Shown: positions 48,687 to 61,110, counted from the first letter of the stretch. The stretch is DNA of 64,000 nt from Candidatus Cloacimonadota bacterium (GCA_030621085.1 JAUXIJ010000005.1:1-64000); one strand, 5' to 3'. Notes: generated by a model from the letters alone, not told the origin. Made by a program: numbers and translations.

Positions 48687-50491
48687 ATTTTTTCTTCGTG
48701 TCTTTGTGCCTTCGTGGTTACAGCAATCCCCAGTTCATCTAATTGTTCTTTAGCTACTTTCGAAGGTGATTGGCTCATCAGGTCGGCAGCTTGCAGAGTT
48801 TTGGGAAAGGCGATAACATCACGGATAGATTCTGCTTTTGCCATGATCATCACGATGCGATCAATTCCAGGTGCAATGCCGCCATGAGGTGGAGTACCAT
48901 AGCGCAGGGCATTCAGGAAGAAACCGAATTTTTCTTCCAGTTCTTCTTCGCTGAATCCTAAAACATCAAAGATCTTTTTCTGAACATCAAGCCTATGGCA
49001 ACGGATACTTCCGGAAGATAGCTCTAAACCATTGCATACCAGGTCATACAGTTGCCCGATTATTTTTCCATAATCTTCTTCGTTATCAAAATACTTCAGA
49101 TGCTCTTCTTTGGGCAATGTGAACATGTGATGTGCAGTTTCCCATCTCTGATCTTCTTCATTGTATTCAAACAGAGGGAAGTCTGTTATCCAAACGAAAT
49201 TGAATTCATTCTCATCATATAGCTTCAATTTTCTGCCAAAATGATTCCTGATCTCTGCCAGAACCTTGAAAACAATTTTATCGGAATCAGCAGCAAAAAG
49301 TATCAGATCACCATTTTTTGCTTTGATTTTTTCCAAGATATTCCTGCTTTCTTCTTTTGAAAGGAACTTGGAAATACCTGCTATTAAACCGTTCTCTTCC
49401 ACCTTGCAGAAAGCCAGTCCTTTCCCATCCAGATGTTTTGCAATTTTAGTAAGTTCATCTATCTGCTTACGTGAATATCCCGAACAACCCAGTGCAACAA
49501 TACAGCGCACACTTCCACCAGATTCCAGAGCACCGGAAAAAACCTTGAATTCAGTATTTTTCAGGATATCAGAAATATCGATGAGTTCCATTCCAAAACG
49601 CATATCAGGTTTATCAATTCCAAATCTTTCCATTGATTCGTTATGAGAAAGCCTGGGAAAAGGAGTCTTAAGTTCAATGTTTATTGTTTTCCGGAAAATG
49701 TATATGAACATTTCTTCAATCACGTGGAATATTTCATCCTGGGATGCAAAGCTCATTTCCAGGTCGAGTTGAGTAAATTCGGGCTGCCTGTCTGCGCGCA
49801 GGTCTTCATCACGGAAACAGCGGGCGATCTGAAAATAGCGATCGAAGCCACCGATCATGAGCAGCTGTTTGTATATCTGCGGAGATTGAGGTAGGGCAAA
49901 GAATTTTCCTTTATGGATCCGGCTGGGAACCAGGTAATCACGGGCACCTTCGGGAGTACTTTTCATCAGTATCGGTGTTTCAATTTCAAAGAAGTTCTTT
50001 TTCGTAAGAAATTCACGCATTGCAAAAATTATCTCATGACGAAGCAGGATAATGTTTTTCAATTTTTCCCTCCTCAAGTCGAGGAAGCGATATTTCAGAC
50101 GTAGGTCTTCTTCTGCCAGAATATTTTCATTTATCTGCACGGGAAGTGGTTCGGAATCGTTGAGGAGCAAAAGTTTATCTGCTTCCACTTCTATTTTGCC
50201 GGTTTTCATTTTCTTGTTTATGTTTGCCGTATCACGAGCAAGAACTTTTCCCGAAACAGCTATCACATATTCGTTGCGAAGTCTTCCGGCTTTTTTATGA
50301 ACTTCCCGGCTTTCCGGTCTGAACACTATCTGGATCATTCCGGTAACATCCCGCAGATCGATGAAGATGAGTCCGCCAAGATCGCGGCGACGGTGTACCC
50401 AGCCCATGAGGGTTATTTTTTCACCTACATTCTTTTTATTTAGTTTTCCAGCAAAATGTGTTCTTTTGTTATTTCCAATAAAGTCCAGCAT
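48683..50491 (-). CDS. aspS: Aspartyl-tRNA synthetase
   Basis: '[39 protein letters not shown]', '[23 protein letters not shown]', 'GIDRIVMIM'. Confidence 0.95.
   Translation of the reverse strand: MLDFIGNNKRTHFAGKLNKKNVGEKITLMGWVHRRRDLGGLIFIDLRDVTGMIQIVFRPESREVHKKAGRLRNEYVIAVSGKVLARDTANINKKMKTGKIEVEADKLLLLNDSEPLPVQINENILAEEDLRLKYRFLDLRREKLKNIILLRHEIIFAMREFLTKKNFFEIETPILMKSTPEGARDYLVPSRIHKGKFFALPQSPQIYKQLLMIGGFDRYFQIARCFRDEDLRADRQPEFTQLDLEMSFASQDEIFHVIEEMFIYIFRKTINIELKTPFPRLSHNESMERFGIDKPDMRFGMELIDISDILKNTEFKVFSGALESGGSVRCIVALGCSGYSRKQIDELTKIAKHLDGKGLAFCKVEENGLIAGISKFLSKEESRNILEKIKAKNGDLILFAADSDKIVFKVLAEIRNHFGRKLKLYDENEFNFVWITDFPLFEYNEEDQRWETAHHMFTLPKEEHLKYFDNEEDYGKIIGQLYDLVCNGLELSSGSIRCHRLDVQKKIFDVLGFSEEELEEKFGFFLNALRYGTPPHGGIAPGIDRIVMIMAKAESIRDVIAFPKTLQAADLMSQSPSKVAKEQLDELGIAVTTKAQRHEEKI
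48691..48720. repeat. Inverted partner of the CACCACAAAG repeat, inside aspS 3' end
   Basis: TTTCTTCGTGTCTTTGTGCCTTCGTGGTTA. Confidence 0.8.
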
Positions 50492-50569
50492 ATTTATTTA
50501 CCTCTTTAATTTACTCAAAATGAGACATTTAATAATTATGTTATTTTGTCAATGGTTTGGTTTATCAAC

Positions 50570-50658
50570 CTTGTTCACAAGTTGAACTTGTGAACATAAT
50601 TGAAAGCGAAGTTTAACTTCGCATACATTTACGTTACGAAGTATAACTTCGTAACGAG
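50570..50658 (-). repeat. 89-bp triple-hairpin element, copy 2 (inverted)
   Basis: Palindromes 50572-50596, 50606-50622, 50632-50656; reverse complement matches copy 1 at 85 of 89 positions by hand. Confidence 0.92.
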
Positions 50659-50671
50659 AGTAATAAAGGTT

Positions 50672-52216
50672 TTACAAATCCAGCTCTACTTCGTGATTCT
50701 CTTCTTTTGCTGTAGCTGCTTTTTTGAACGTGATATTTTCAGCAGGAGGTAAATTTGGTAATTTATTTTCTAAAAGATCTTCGACTGTAATTATCTGCAG
50801 CTTCTCAAATTTCCTGCCGAAATTCTGCTCTAAATAATATCCTTCCTTCTTGGCAGCCTGTTTCATTCCATCTGTAACCTGCCCGGCAAAACAAACAAAA
50901 AGCCCCATTACAGCTTCTCTATCTTTAATTGTTTGAATGAAATGATTTACCTGCTGCAAACTGGCATTACCGCTTTTTACTTCAATAAGAACAAATTCCT
51001 TTTTCCAGGGCATATCGAGAGTTAAATAACCGTCAAACCCGGGTTGGTTCTTATTCTCATTCAAAACACCATGCAGCATAACTTCAATGATCCATTCCTC
51101 AAACTTTAAACGCCCTTTTCTGGTTGCAGTTGCAAGCTCTCTGGCAGAAGCAATATCCCGCGGGAAACCAAAAATCTCGAATGTTTTACGAACACCCGTT
51201 CCATAAGCATCCATCAATCTTTTTGTGATGAGCTTAACTGCCAAATGAGAAATATCCACTCCAACCCATTTTCGTTTTAGTTTTTGCGCTACGGAAATTG
51301 CTGTACCGCATCCACAGAAGAAATCCGCAACTACATCTCCCTTATTGGAACTGGCTTCTATTATCTTTTTTAAAAGCGCTTCCGGTTTTTGGGTAGGATA
51401 GCCTAATCGTTCATGTGAAGCTTGATTAAGGATGTCCAAATTCCAAAAATCTTTTGGTTTAATTCCAATCTTTTTATCAAGATAATCGACTCTAACCAAA
51501 TCAGGTTCTTTTTCTAGCCATTTTATGTTTATGTCCGTTTTATTTTTTATTGGACTACCTTTAATATTTCTACCATGTAATCTAAATTTTCGACCTTTTG
51601 AATCCGAATATTTATACTTTTTTATTGTAACTTCAGAGAATGGTTCTGCAACAACTTCCCAATTATAATAATAATTTTCATTTTTTGTATAAAAAAAGAT
51701 AATGTCATGTTGAGGTACAAATCTTGTTTTGCTTTGATACATTGTTGTGTTTTTACACCAAACAATTTCATTTTTAAAATTCTTTTCATTAAAAATCAAA
51801 TCACATACAATTTTCAAATAATGACTCATTGTCGGGTCACAATGCAAATAGAAGCTTCCTGTATCTTTCATCAGTTTTTGCATATACCAGATGCGGATGC
51901 CCATCGTGGCAAGATAGGAAATTGCACCTTTTGAGATATTTATTTTATCGAGAGCTTCAAGGAAATTGGAAAGATTCATATCAATGTCTTTTATTTCTTC
52001 AATGGTATCAAGATAAGAAACATTGCTCCATGTATCTGCAAAAGCCTGCTTTTGTGCTTTTGTATCTTCCATGTCGATGCTTTCATAAAGAACATTATAA
52101 TTGCGTTTACTGTTAAAAGGCGGATCGATGTAGATGAGGTCGATGAATCCGTTTGGATATTGTTTGAGCAGTTCTTTCATTATTTCCAGGTTATCACCAA
52201 AATATAGTTTGTTCAT
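50672..52216 (-). CDS. DNA methyltransferase (beta-class) with possible C-terminal PD-(D/E)XK domain
   Basis: 'DLIYIDPPFNSKRNYN' catalytic motif, 'DVVADFFCGCGTAI' SAM motif; C-terminal 'GFDGYLTLDMPWKKEFVLIEVKSG'. Confidence 0.78.
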   Translation of the reverse strand: MNKLYFGDNLEIMKELLKQYPNGFIDLIYIDPPFNSKRNYNVLYESIDMEDTKAQKQAFADTWSNVSYLDTIEEIKDIDMNLSNFLEALDKINISKGAISYLATMGIRIWYMQKLMKDTGSFYLHCDPTMSHYLKIVCDLIFNEKNFKNEIVWCKNTTMYQSKTRFVPQHDIIFFYTKNENYYYNWEVVAEPFSEVTIKKYKYSDSKGRKFRLHGRNIKGSPIKNKTDINIKWLEKEPDLVRVDYLDKKIGIKPKDFWNLDILNQASHERLGYPTQKPEALLKKIIEASSNKGDVVADFFCGCGTAISVAQKLKRKWVGVDISHLAVKLITKRLMDAYGTGVRKTFEIFGFPRDIASARELATATRKGRLKFEEWIIEVMLHGVLNENKNQPGFDGYLTLDMPWKKEFVLIEVKSGNASLQQVNHFIQTIKDREAVMGLFVCFAGQVTDGMKQAAKKEGYYLEQNFGRKFEKLQIITVEDLLENKLPNLPPAENITFKKAATAKEENHEVELDL

Positions 52217-52238
52217 AATTTGCTCCTGATATTTATGG

Positions 52239-52391
52239 ATTCCCGTCCCCGATTTCTCGAGGACAAGCTTTCATGGGAATGACAAAGTCGCGGGAATGTC
52301 AAAGAAGAAAAGACACCTCTGTCATCCTCGACTCCGATCGGGGATCTCGTTTAACACTATCATGGATTCCCGCTTTCGCGGGAATGACAAA
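52239..52391. repeat. Cluster of ATTCCC..GGGAAT intergenic repeats
   Basis: ATTCCCGCTTTCGCGGGAAT (52366-52385) plus partial copies GATTCCCGTC, GGGAATGACA, GTCATCCTCGACTCCGATCGGGGATC. Confidence 0.75.
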
Positions 52392-52402
52392 ATCTTTATC
52401 AG

Positions 52403-53020
52403 TTACTTATCCTTTTTATCACCCCGTACAAACTGGATGGTATTATTGCGATAAACAAGCTGACATGATTTGTTATCGGAAGCAAGTTTGGGAAAAAAGA
52501 TAAATCCTGATTTTTTAGCACCGGGAATGATCTTTCCAAAATTAAGTGAGTAGGTTATCAGGTTCTTTTTTGCTTCCCGCCATTCTTCCAATATCCTGCG
52601 CTGATCTTCAAAAAGTTGTTGAGTATCGGTTAGTTTATCATCTTCAATATTTGCAATCACCAGGTATTCAAGCTGTTTTGGCAGTAACAACTTCTCAATG
52701 TAGTCCAGGCTTACCACGTCGAATTGGTTACCCTCCTCATCCAGCAGGCTGATATCGGAAGAATTTAATTCCATATCTTCATTCTGCCTGTTCTTAACTT
52801 GAATGTAGAATGTAGTGAAATAATCTGTAAGGTTTTGCGGTTCTTTGATCCAATACATATTCTCAGCGGCAAATGTCCAACCTTTGGTCTTGATCACGGC
52901 ATAATCGTCAGTAATAATCACATTTTCAGATTTCACCGGGATATACTTGATAGTGCAAGATGAAATGATAACAAATATCAGACACAACAAAATTACCATC
53001 AGCCATTTTTTTAGTGTCAT
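52403..53020 (-). CDS. Putative lipoprotein
   Basis: 'MTLKKWLMVILLCLIFVIISSC' lipobox; ATG at 53020 preceded by AAAGGA. Confidence 0.6.
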   Translation of the reverse strand: MTLKKWLMVILLCLIFVIISSCTIKYIPVKSENVIITDDYAVIKTKGWTFAAENMYWIKEPQNLTDYFTTFYIQVKNRQNEDMELNSSDISLLDEEGNQFDVVSLDYIEKLLLPKQLEYLVIANIEDDKLTDTQQLFEDQRRILEEWREAKKNLITYSLNFGKIIPGAKKSGFIFFPKLASDNKSCQLVYRNNTIQFVRGDKKDK

Positions 53021-53043
53021 AATAAATCCTTTGCTCAATTATG

Positions 53044-53073
53044 AGCAGAGACGATTTTAAAATCGTCTCTGCT
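53044..53073. repeat. 30-bp perfect palindrome
   Basis: AGCAGAGACGATTTT|AAAATCGTCTCTGCT. Confidence 0.9.
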
Positions 53074-53100
53074 TCAGGTCTGTTATTAAAATATCACTTT

Positions 53101-55863
53101 TTATTCGTCAAGTCCTAAATCCAATTGAATTTCTTCACCGCTTTCAATTTCCGGTTTTTCTTCTACAGATTCTTCTTCTACAGGAGCTACTGTAACAGGT
53201 TCTTCTTTCACAGGAATTTCTTCAACAGCCTCTTCTGCTGGTTTATTATTGGTGTCGGCACTTTCATCAGAGCCTGGAGTTGTTGTAACAGGTTCTTCTT
53301 CTACAGGAATTTCTTCACCAGCTTTTTCTGCAGCTTCTTGTTGTTCTTCAGGTTCATTATTGGCGACGGTACTTTCATCGGAGTCTGGAGATTCTACCGG
53401 TGTTTCGGGTGATGTTTCAAATAACTCCTCTTCTACATCAGGTTCGGCTGCAATTCTTGCAATGTCGTAAACCTTATCTTTGTCGTTAAGTTCGATAAGT
53501 TTTACACCTTGTGTATTCCTTCCTATAATGGAAATCCTATCAACTGCCTGTCTAATTATCATTCCTTCTTTTGTAACTATCATCAGATCATCGTTATCTA
53601 CAACCTCGAGCAAAGAGATAAGTTTGCCGTTCCTTTCTGTAGTTTTAAGAGTAATAACACCTTTTGATCCACGTTTAGTGACCTTGTAATTTTCTACTTC
53701 CGAGCGTTTGCCATAACCATTTTCACTAATGGAAAGAAGAGTTCCTTCTCTTTTTACAACGACCATGGCCACAACTTTATCATCCTCTCTTAACCTTATG
53801 CCGCGCACACCTTGAGAATTCCTGCCCATAGATCTGGCATCTGTCTCATTGAACCTGTTGGCATATCCACCACTGGTTGCCAGAATAATATCGTTATCAC
53901 CTTCAGTGATCTGCGCATCGATCAATTGATCGCCTTCCAATAATCTAATGGCAATGATACCATTTACTCTTGGTCGGGAAAAAGCATTTAACTCAGATTT
54001 TTTGATCGTACCTTTTTTCGTTACCATAGTAACAAAATACGGTTGTTCGAAATCTCGAACTGTAACAAAAGCTTCGATCTTTTCTTCTCTTTCCAGTTGC
54101 AGAAGATTAACAATAGCTTTACCCCGGGCAAGTCTTCCAACTTTTGGGATGCGATAAACTTTCAGCCAATGACATTTCCCAAAATCTGTGAAAAATAATA
54201 TGTAGGCATGAGTAGAAGCAACAAAGATACTTTCGACAAAATCTTCTTCCTTCAGATTGGAACCGGAAAGTCCTTTGCCACCTCTTCCCTGCTTCCTGTA
54301 TGTATCGATGGGAAGACGCTTTATATAACCATGATGAGAGATCGTGACCACCATATCCTCGTCAGCGATCATATCTTCGGTTTCAATATCAGCAGAACCT
54401 TCCAGGATAGTTGTACGACGAAGATCATTATATTTTTCCTTTATTTCGTTAACTTCCTTCTTAATTATATTCATACGTAGAAGACGCTTTTCTAATATAT
54501 TTTTCAGTTTATCAATAATTTTAAGCAGATCATTATATTCTTTTTCGATCTTTTCTCTTTCCAGTCCTGTGAGTCTTTGAAGCTTCATTTCCAGGATCGC
54601 TTTTGCCTGTATCTCTGAAAGACCGAATTTTTCCTGCAGAGCATTACTGGCAATTTGAACGGTTTTGGAAGAGCGGATGGTTTTTATTACATCGTCGATA
54701 TTATCGAGAGCAATACGATACCCTTCAAGGATATGAAGCCTCCTCTCCGCATTATCAAGTTCAAACTGTGTTCTGCGAACCACAACTTCATGTCGGAAAT
54801 CAACATAATTCTGTATCATTTCCTTTATATTGATAACTTGTGGAATTCCATTTACCAAAGCACGGTTGTTAACACTGAAACTTCCCTGCAGTTGAGAAAA
54901 TTTATATAATTTATTCAGAACAGAACTGGCTTCTGCATTTCTTTTTATCGCAATCACCAGTCTCATTCCCTGCCTGCCGGATTCATCGCGTATATCGCTG
55001 ATACCTTCGATGCGTTTATCCTTTACTAATTCCACGATCTTGTCTATCAAGAATGTTTTATTCAGTTGATAAGGAATTTCTGTTATCACTATCATTTCCG
55101 CACCGTTATTTTTGGTCTCGATCGCAGCTTTACCTCTCATGATAATTCTTCCATGCCCGGTAAGGAAATAATCTTTGATACCCTGAGAACCAATAATATA
55201 GCCACCTGTGGGGAAGTCAGGTCCTTTTATATATTCGAGCAGGTCGAGCGGTTCTAATTCGGGATTCTCGATATAAGCAATGATCCCTTCACATATTTCC
55301 GTAATATTGTGTGGAGCCATGTTTGTAGCCATTCCCACAGCGATCCCTGACGAACCGTTAACCATAAGGTTCGGAAATTTAGAAGGAAATACTACAGGTT
55401 CTTTTCTGGTATCATCGTAGTTAGTTTTGAAATCGACGGTTTCCTTTTCCAGGTCATCCATCAGGTCAACTGCTGCTTTCTGAAGACGTGCTTCCGTATA
55501 ACGCATCGCTGCTGGTGGATCGCCATCCTGGGAACCAAAGTTACCCTGTCCGTCAACAAGTTGATATCGCAGACTCCACGGTTGAGCCATTCTTACCAGT
55601 GTGGGATAAATAACCTGTTCCCCATGAGGATGATAATTACCGGAAGTATCACCAGCTATTTTTGCACATTTTCTAAAACCTTTTCCGGGAGCAAGATTAA
55701 GCTCGTTCATCGCAAATAATATTCTTCTCTGAGAAGGTTTAAGACCATCCCGAGCATCCGGTAATGCTCTGGATACGATCACACTCATCGAGTATTCCAG
55801 ATAAGATTTTTTTAACACATCTTCAATTTCAATTAATTCTATCCTTGATCTATCGTGTATCAT
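53101..55863 (-). CDS. gyrA: DNA gyrase subunit A with long acidic tail
   Basis: '[26 protein letters not shown]', '[10 protein letters not shown]' catalytic Tyr, GyrA-box-like 'QGRGGKG'. Confidence 0.95.
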   Translation of the reverse strand: MIHDRSRIELIEIEDVLKKSYLEYSMSVIVSRALPDARDGLKPSQRRILFAMNELNLAPGKGFRKCAKIAGDTSGNYHPHGEQVIYPTLVRMAQPWSLRYQLVDGQGNFGSQDGDPPAAMRYTEARLQKAAVDLMDDLEKETVDFKTNYDDTRKEPVVFPSKFPNLMVNGSSGIAVGMATNMAPHNITEICEGIIAYIENPELEPLDLLEYIKGPDFPTGGYIIGSQGIKDYFLTGHGRIIMRGKAAIETKNNGAEMIVITEIPYQLNKTFLIDKIVELVKDKRIEGISDIRDESGRQGMRLVIAIKRNAEASSVLNKLYKFSQLQGSFSVNNRALVNGIPQVINIKEMIQNYVDFRHEVVVRRTQFELDNAERRLHILEGYRIALDNIDDVIKTIRSSKTVQIASNALQEKFGLSEIQAKAILEMKLQRLTGLEREKIEKEYNDLLKIIDKLKNILEKRLLRMNIIKKEVNEIKEKYNDLRRTTILEGSADIETEDMIADEDMVVTISHHGYIKRLPIDTYRKQGRGGKGLSGSNLKEEDFVESIFVASTHAYILFFTDFGKCHWLKVYRIPKVGRLARGKAIVNLLQLEREEKIEAFVTVRDFEQPYFVTMVTKKGTIKKSELNAFSRPRVNGIIAIRLLEGDQLIDAQITEGDNDIILATSGGYANRFNETDARSMGRNSQGVRGIRLREDDKVVAMVVVKREGTLLSISENGYGKRSEVENYKVTKRGSKGVITLKTTERNGKLISLLEVVDNDDLMIVTKEGMIIRQAVDRISIIGRNTQGVKLIELNDKDKVYDIARIAAEPDVEEELFETSPETPVESPDSDESTVANNEPEEQQEAAEKAGEEIPVEEEPVTTTPGSDESADTNNKPAEEAVEEIPVKEEPVTVAPVEEESVEEKPEIESGEEIQLDLGLDE

Positions 55864-55906
55864 TTTTTCCCCTTAAATTTTATTAATAATAATCAGGTAT
55901 GCTTAT

Positions 55907-57832
<1,926 letters not shown>

Positions 57833-58115
57833 CTATCATATTTTCCAATTCATACATGTATCCATTTCCGCCTGGCAGGAATATGTGTCAATTAATTTAT
57901 TTGCATAAAGTTAGCTATTTTTTTCTTAAAAATGCGTTTCTTTGGAATAGGTTTGTATCTTATTATTATATAAGAAGTTACGAAGCTACTTTTTAAGAAA
58001 CTGAAAAATTATAAATAAATTATGGAAATATTTTTTTTATTTCAGGAAAATTTCGTATAATAATTTCTATTTAATGTTACGATAGAAATGAGTCATGGAG
58101 CGGATCTGGAACTTA

Positions 58116-58691
58116 TCAGTCAGTATCGTCCAGCAGATTCTTCCATTTATTATCGGAAGATGAAGATGAGGTATATTTTCCCAAGCTGATCACAACATTG
58201 ATGGAACTCTTTTTGGGAATTAATTCGTCAGCCATTGGCTGAGAATAGATAATTTTTCCTTTAGTAACTTCTTCCGAATATCGAAAGATCTTTTCTCCTA
58301 AAGTAAGTCCGGCATTTTCCAGTTTCAGCTTGGCTTCCACAACCTTAAGATTATCAAGATATGGTATGCGAACAAGCTCCGGCCCATCGCTTACAGTAAC
58401 ATTTATAGTACGATATTTTTTTGTCATAATTTCCGGGTTAGGAGTTTGAGAGATTATCTTTCCCTTTTCGATCTCTTCATGATAAACGACCTCTGTTTGA
58501 GTAACATAGAGTTTTAATTCCTTACATTTTTTGCGTGCGATCTCGTAATTCATGCCTTGCAAATCAGGTACTATTACTTCATTCCTGTGTCCTACGATGA
58601 TCTTCATAATTATGTCTGCAGCAAAGAATGCAACGATAAACACCAATATCAGAATGCCAACAGCAATAAAGAAACCTTTTAATTTCTGCAT
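58116..58691 (-). CDS. PASTA domain membrane protein
   Basis: N-terminal TM; two PASTA repeats ('VPDLQGMNYEIARKKCKELKL', 'IPYLDNLKVVEAKLKLENAGL'). Confidence 0.85.
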   Translation of the reverse strand: MQKLKGFFIAVGILILVFIVAFFAADIIMKIIVGHRNEVIVPDLQGMNYEIARKKCKELKLYVTQTEVVYHEEIEKGKIISQTPNPEIMTKKYRTINVTVSDGPELVRIPYLDNLKVVEAKLKLENAGLTLGEKIFRYSEEVTKGKIIYSQPMADELIPKKSSINVVISLGKYTSSSSSDNKWKNLLDDTD

Positions 58692-58700
58692 TGATAACTC

Positions 58701-60020
58701 CTAATCAATTTTTTGCAATTTGGCAGCAAAAGCGCCATCTATATCATGTTCAAACGGCAATGTTTTCAGATAGCCGTTCTCAGTAAATTCTTTTTTAATA
58801 AATTCACTGGCGGGAATAAGTTTGAAACCTCTATTTTTTGCAAGGAATTTTTCGATCTGCAGTTCATTTTCTGCTTTATTTAAGGTACAGGTGCTATATA
58901 TTATAAATCCACCGGGTTTAACGAAGGAGGTGCCCAATTTGAGCGCATCACTTTGCAATTTAAGCAACTTAGGCATATCCTGGTTAAGTTGCCAGCGTAA
59001 TTCAGCTTTTTTCTGGAAAACTCCCCATCCGGAACAAGGCACATCTAAAAGAACTTTATCATATGCGGCTGCAACAGGTCCAAAACGAAAGGCATCTTCC
59101 GCATTTAATCTCATATTTTTTATCTGCAAACGTTCAACAGCTTGTTTCAGTTTTTTTATCTTATTGGGAAATTTATCAACGGCAATCACTTCTCCGGTAT
59201 TTGCCATGAGCTCGGAAATATAAGTAGCCTTGCCACCAGGAGCAGCAAACAAGTCCAGAATATTCTCATCAAGTTCCGGATTCAGAAGCTCTACAACCAG
59301 GGCAGCAGATGTATCCTGTATGGAATAATAGCCCTCAGAAAAAGCGATCTCGTTCAATATTGCCCGTGGCTGATCAGAGATTAGTATATTTTCGGAAGCT
59401 TCGCTGGAAATTGTTTTGATGTTTCTGCGATTGAAATATTGCATCAGGTGCGATTTGCTAGTAGCCATATGATTTACTCTGATATGAAGTTTGGGTACAT
59501 CATTGTAATATATACACAGCATCTCGGTTTTTTCTTCTCCCCAATATTCCAGCCATTTATCAATAATTTTTATAGGAAATGAATATTCCAGAGCAAGACG
59601 TTCATTGATATTAACAGGATATTGTATCTGTGGAGAACGCAAGTATGCTCGCAATATGGCATTCACAAAATTACCGATCTTATCTCCATATAGTTTTTTT
59701 GCCAGACTCACAGTTTCATACACAGCTGCATATTCGGGAATGCTATCGAAATATAAAAGCTGGTACAATCCCATATAGATAATAATTTTGATCTTTTTAC
59801 TTGTAGCAGTAAATTTTCTCGGGTCTGCATATAATGAAGCAATATATTCCAGATTGCTTTGCATTTTAATTATACCTTTTACTAAAGCGTAAAGAAGGTC
59901 TGCGTTTTCGTTTGCTACTTGTAATCTTTTGGACATCTGCTGCAGTAATTTATCTGAAAAAAGATTTTTGGAAAGAACTTTTACTATGATCTTGTAGGCT
60001 TCAAGCCTGATGTTTATCAT
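58701..60020 (-). CDS. rsmB: 16S rRNA m5C967 methyltransferase
   Basis: N-terminal NusB-like region, 'DLFAAPGGKATYISELM', 'DVPCSGWG', 'STCTLNKAENE'. Confidence 0.88.
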   Translation of the reverse strand: MINIRLEAYKIIVKVLSKNLFSDKLLQQMSKRLQVANENADLLYALVKGIIKMQSNLEYIASLYADPRKFTATSKKIKIIIYMGLYQLLYFDSIPEYAAVYETVSLAKKLYGDKIGNFVNAILRAYLRSPQIQYPVNINERLALEYSFPIKIIDKWLEYWGEEKTEMLCIYYNDVPKLHIRVNHMATSKSHLMQYFNRRNIKTISSEASENILISDQPRAILNEIAFSEGYYSIQDTSAALVVELLNPELDENILDLFAAPGGKATYISELMANTGEVIAVDKFPNKIKKLKQAVERLQIKNMRLNAEDAFRFGPVAAAYDKVLLDVPCSGWGVFQKKAELRWQLNQDMPKLLKLQSDALKLGTSFVKPGGFIIYSTCTLNKAENELQIEKFLAKNRGFKLIPASEFIKKEFTENGYLKTLPFEHDIDGAFAAKLQKID

Positions 60021-60628
60021 TAACTTCTCTTTCTATACAATGCTTTAATGCAAGCTTTTACTATTTCTTCAGAAGTAGTAAATTCCTGTTCCTTTAGAAG
60101 TGCAGAGAATATTTTACGTATTTCAAACTGTTTATATCCTAAAGTTAACAAAGCAGATTCGGCTTCTTTTATCATATCAGTATGACCTATGCCACCACCA
60201 TTCAGCAATTGATCTGGCTGGATACTTCCCACCCGGTCTTTCAATTCAATTATCAAGCGTTCGGCAGATTTCTTCCCAATACCCGGAATAGTAGCTATCA
60301 GGCTTACATCTCCTATCTGGATAGCATGGATAAGGTTTCCCACAGATAATCCCGATAGAATAGAAAGGGCAAGTTTGGGTCCTATTTTTGAAATAGCGAT
60401 AAGATGCCTGAAAAGTTCTTTTTCTTCTGAAGTAATAAAACCGAATAACCTGTTCCCATCCACTTCATTGAAGGAATAATGAATCAGGAGTTTAACTTCT
60501 TTGCCTATTTCCGGTAATTTATCAAAAGTACTTAATGGAATATTTACTTCATAACCTACACCCTGGCAGTCAATAATAGCTATTACCGGTTCTTTCCCGG
60601 ATAATACACCTTTTAAATAAGAGATCAT
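60020..60628 (-). CDS. ruvA: Holliday junction branch migration protein RuvA
   Basis: 'MISYLKGVLSGKEPVIAIIDCQGVGYEVNIP', 'IPGIGKKSAERLIIELKDR'. Confidence 0.93.
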   Translation of the reverse strand: MISYLKGVLSGKEPVIAIIDCQGVGYEVNIPLSTFDKLPEIGKEVKLLIHYSFNEVDGNRLFGFITSEEKELFRHLIAISKIGPKLALSILSGLSVGNLIHAIQIGDVSLIATIPGIGKKSAERLIIELKDRVGSIQPDQLLNGGGIGHTDMIKEAESALLTLGYKQFEIRKIFSALLKEQEFTTSEEIVKACIKALYRKRS

Positions 60629-61110
60629 AATTTTATCCCGAGTTTAATTTTATTAAACAAACATAACGCATTTGCCAATGCATCGGTAGCATCCTGAGTT
60701 TCAGGTTTGATATCGATCTTAAGTATCTTTTTTACCATATACTCCACTTGCTCTTTAGATGCATTTCCATTACCCACCACAGATTTTTTTACCTCGCGGG
60801 GAGAATACTCTACAATTTTTATTTTTCTTTGAGCAAGAGCAAGTAAAATTGCACCACGTGCATGACCCAGAGTAAAAGCAGATTTTATATTTTTCCCGTA
60901 AAATATGGTCTCAACTGCAGCAATATCGGGTTTGTATTCATCAATGACCTTATCAATTTCTGAATAGATTACAGCCAACCGCTCTGCCAGATCCAAAGTG
61001 GGATCAATTTTGATAACATCACAGCCGGCAGCTACTATTTTGTTATTCTCTAATTGCAAAATACCATAGCCACAAACATGACTACCGGGATCAATTCCAA
61101 TAATTATCAA
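60625..61110 (-). CDS. ruvC: Crossover junction endodeoxyribonuclease RuvC
   Basis: 'IIGIDPGSHVCGYGIL', 'AAVETIFYGKNIKSAFTLGHARG', 'DATDALANALC'. Confidence 0.95.
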   Translation of the reverse strand: MIIIGIDPGSHVCGYGILQLENNKIVAAGCDVIKIDPTLDLAERLAVIYSEIDKVIDEYKPDIAAVETIFYGKNIKSAFTLGHARGAILLALAQRKIKIVEYSPREVKKSVVGNGNASKEQVEYMVKKILKIDIKPETQDATDALANALCLFNKIKLGIKL

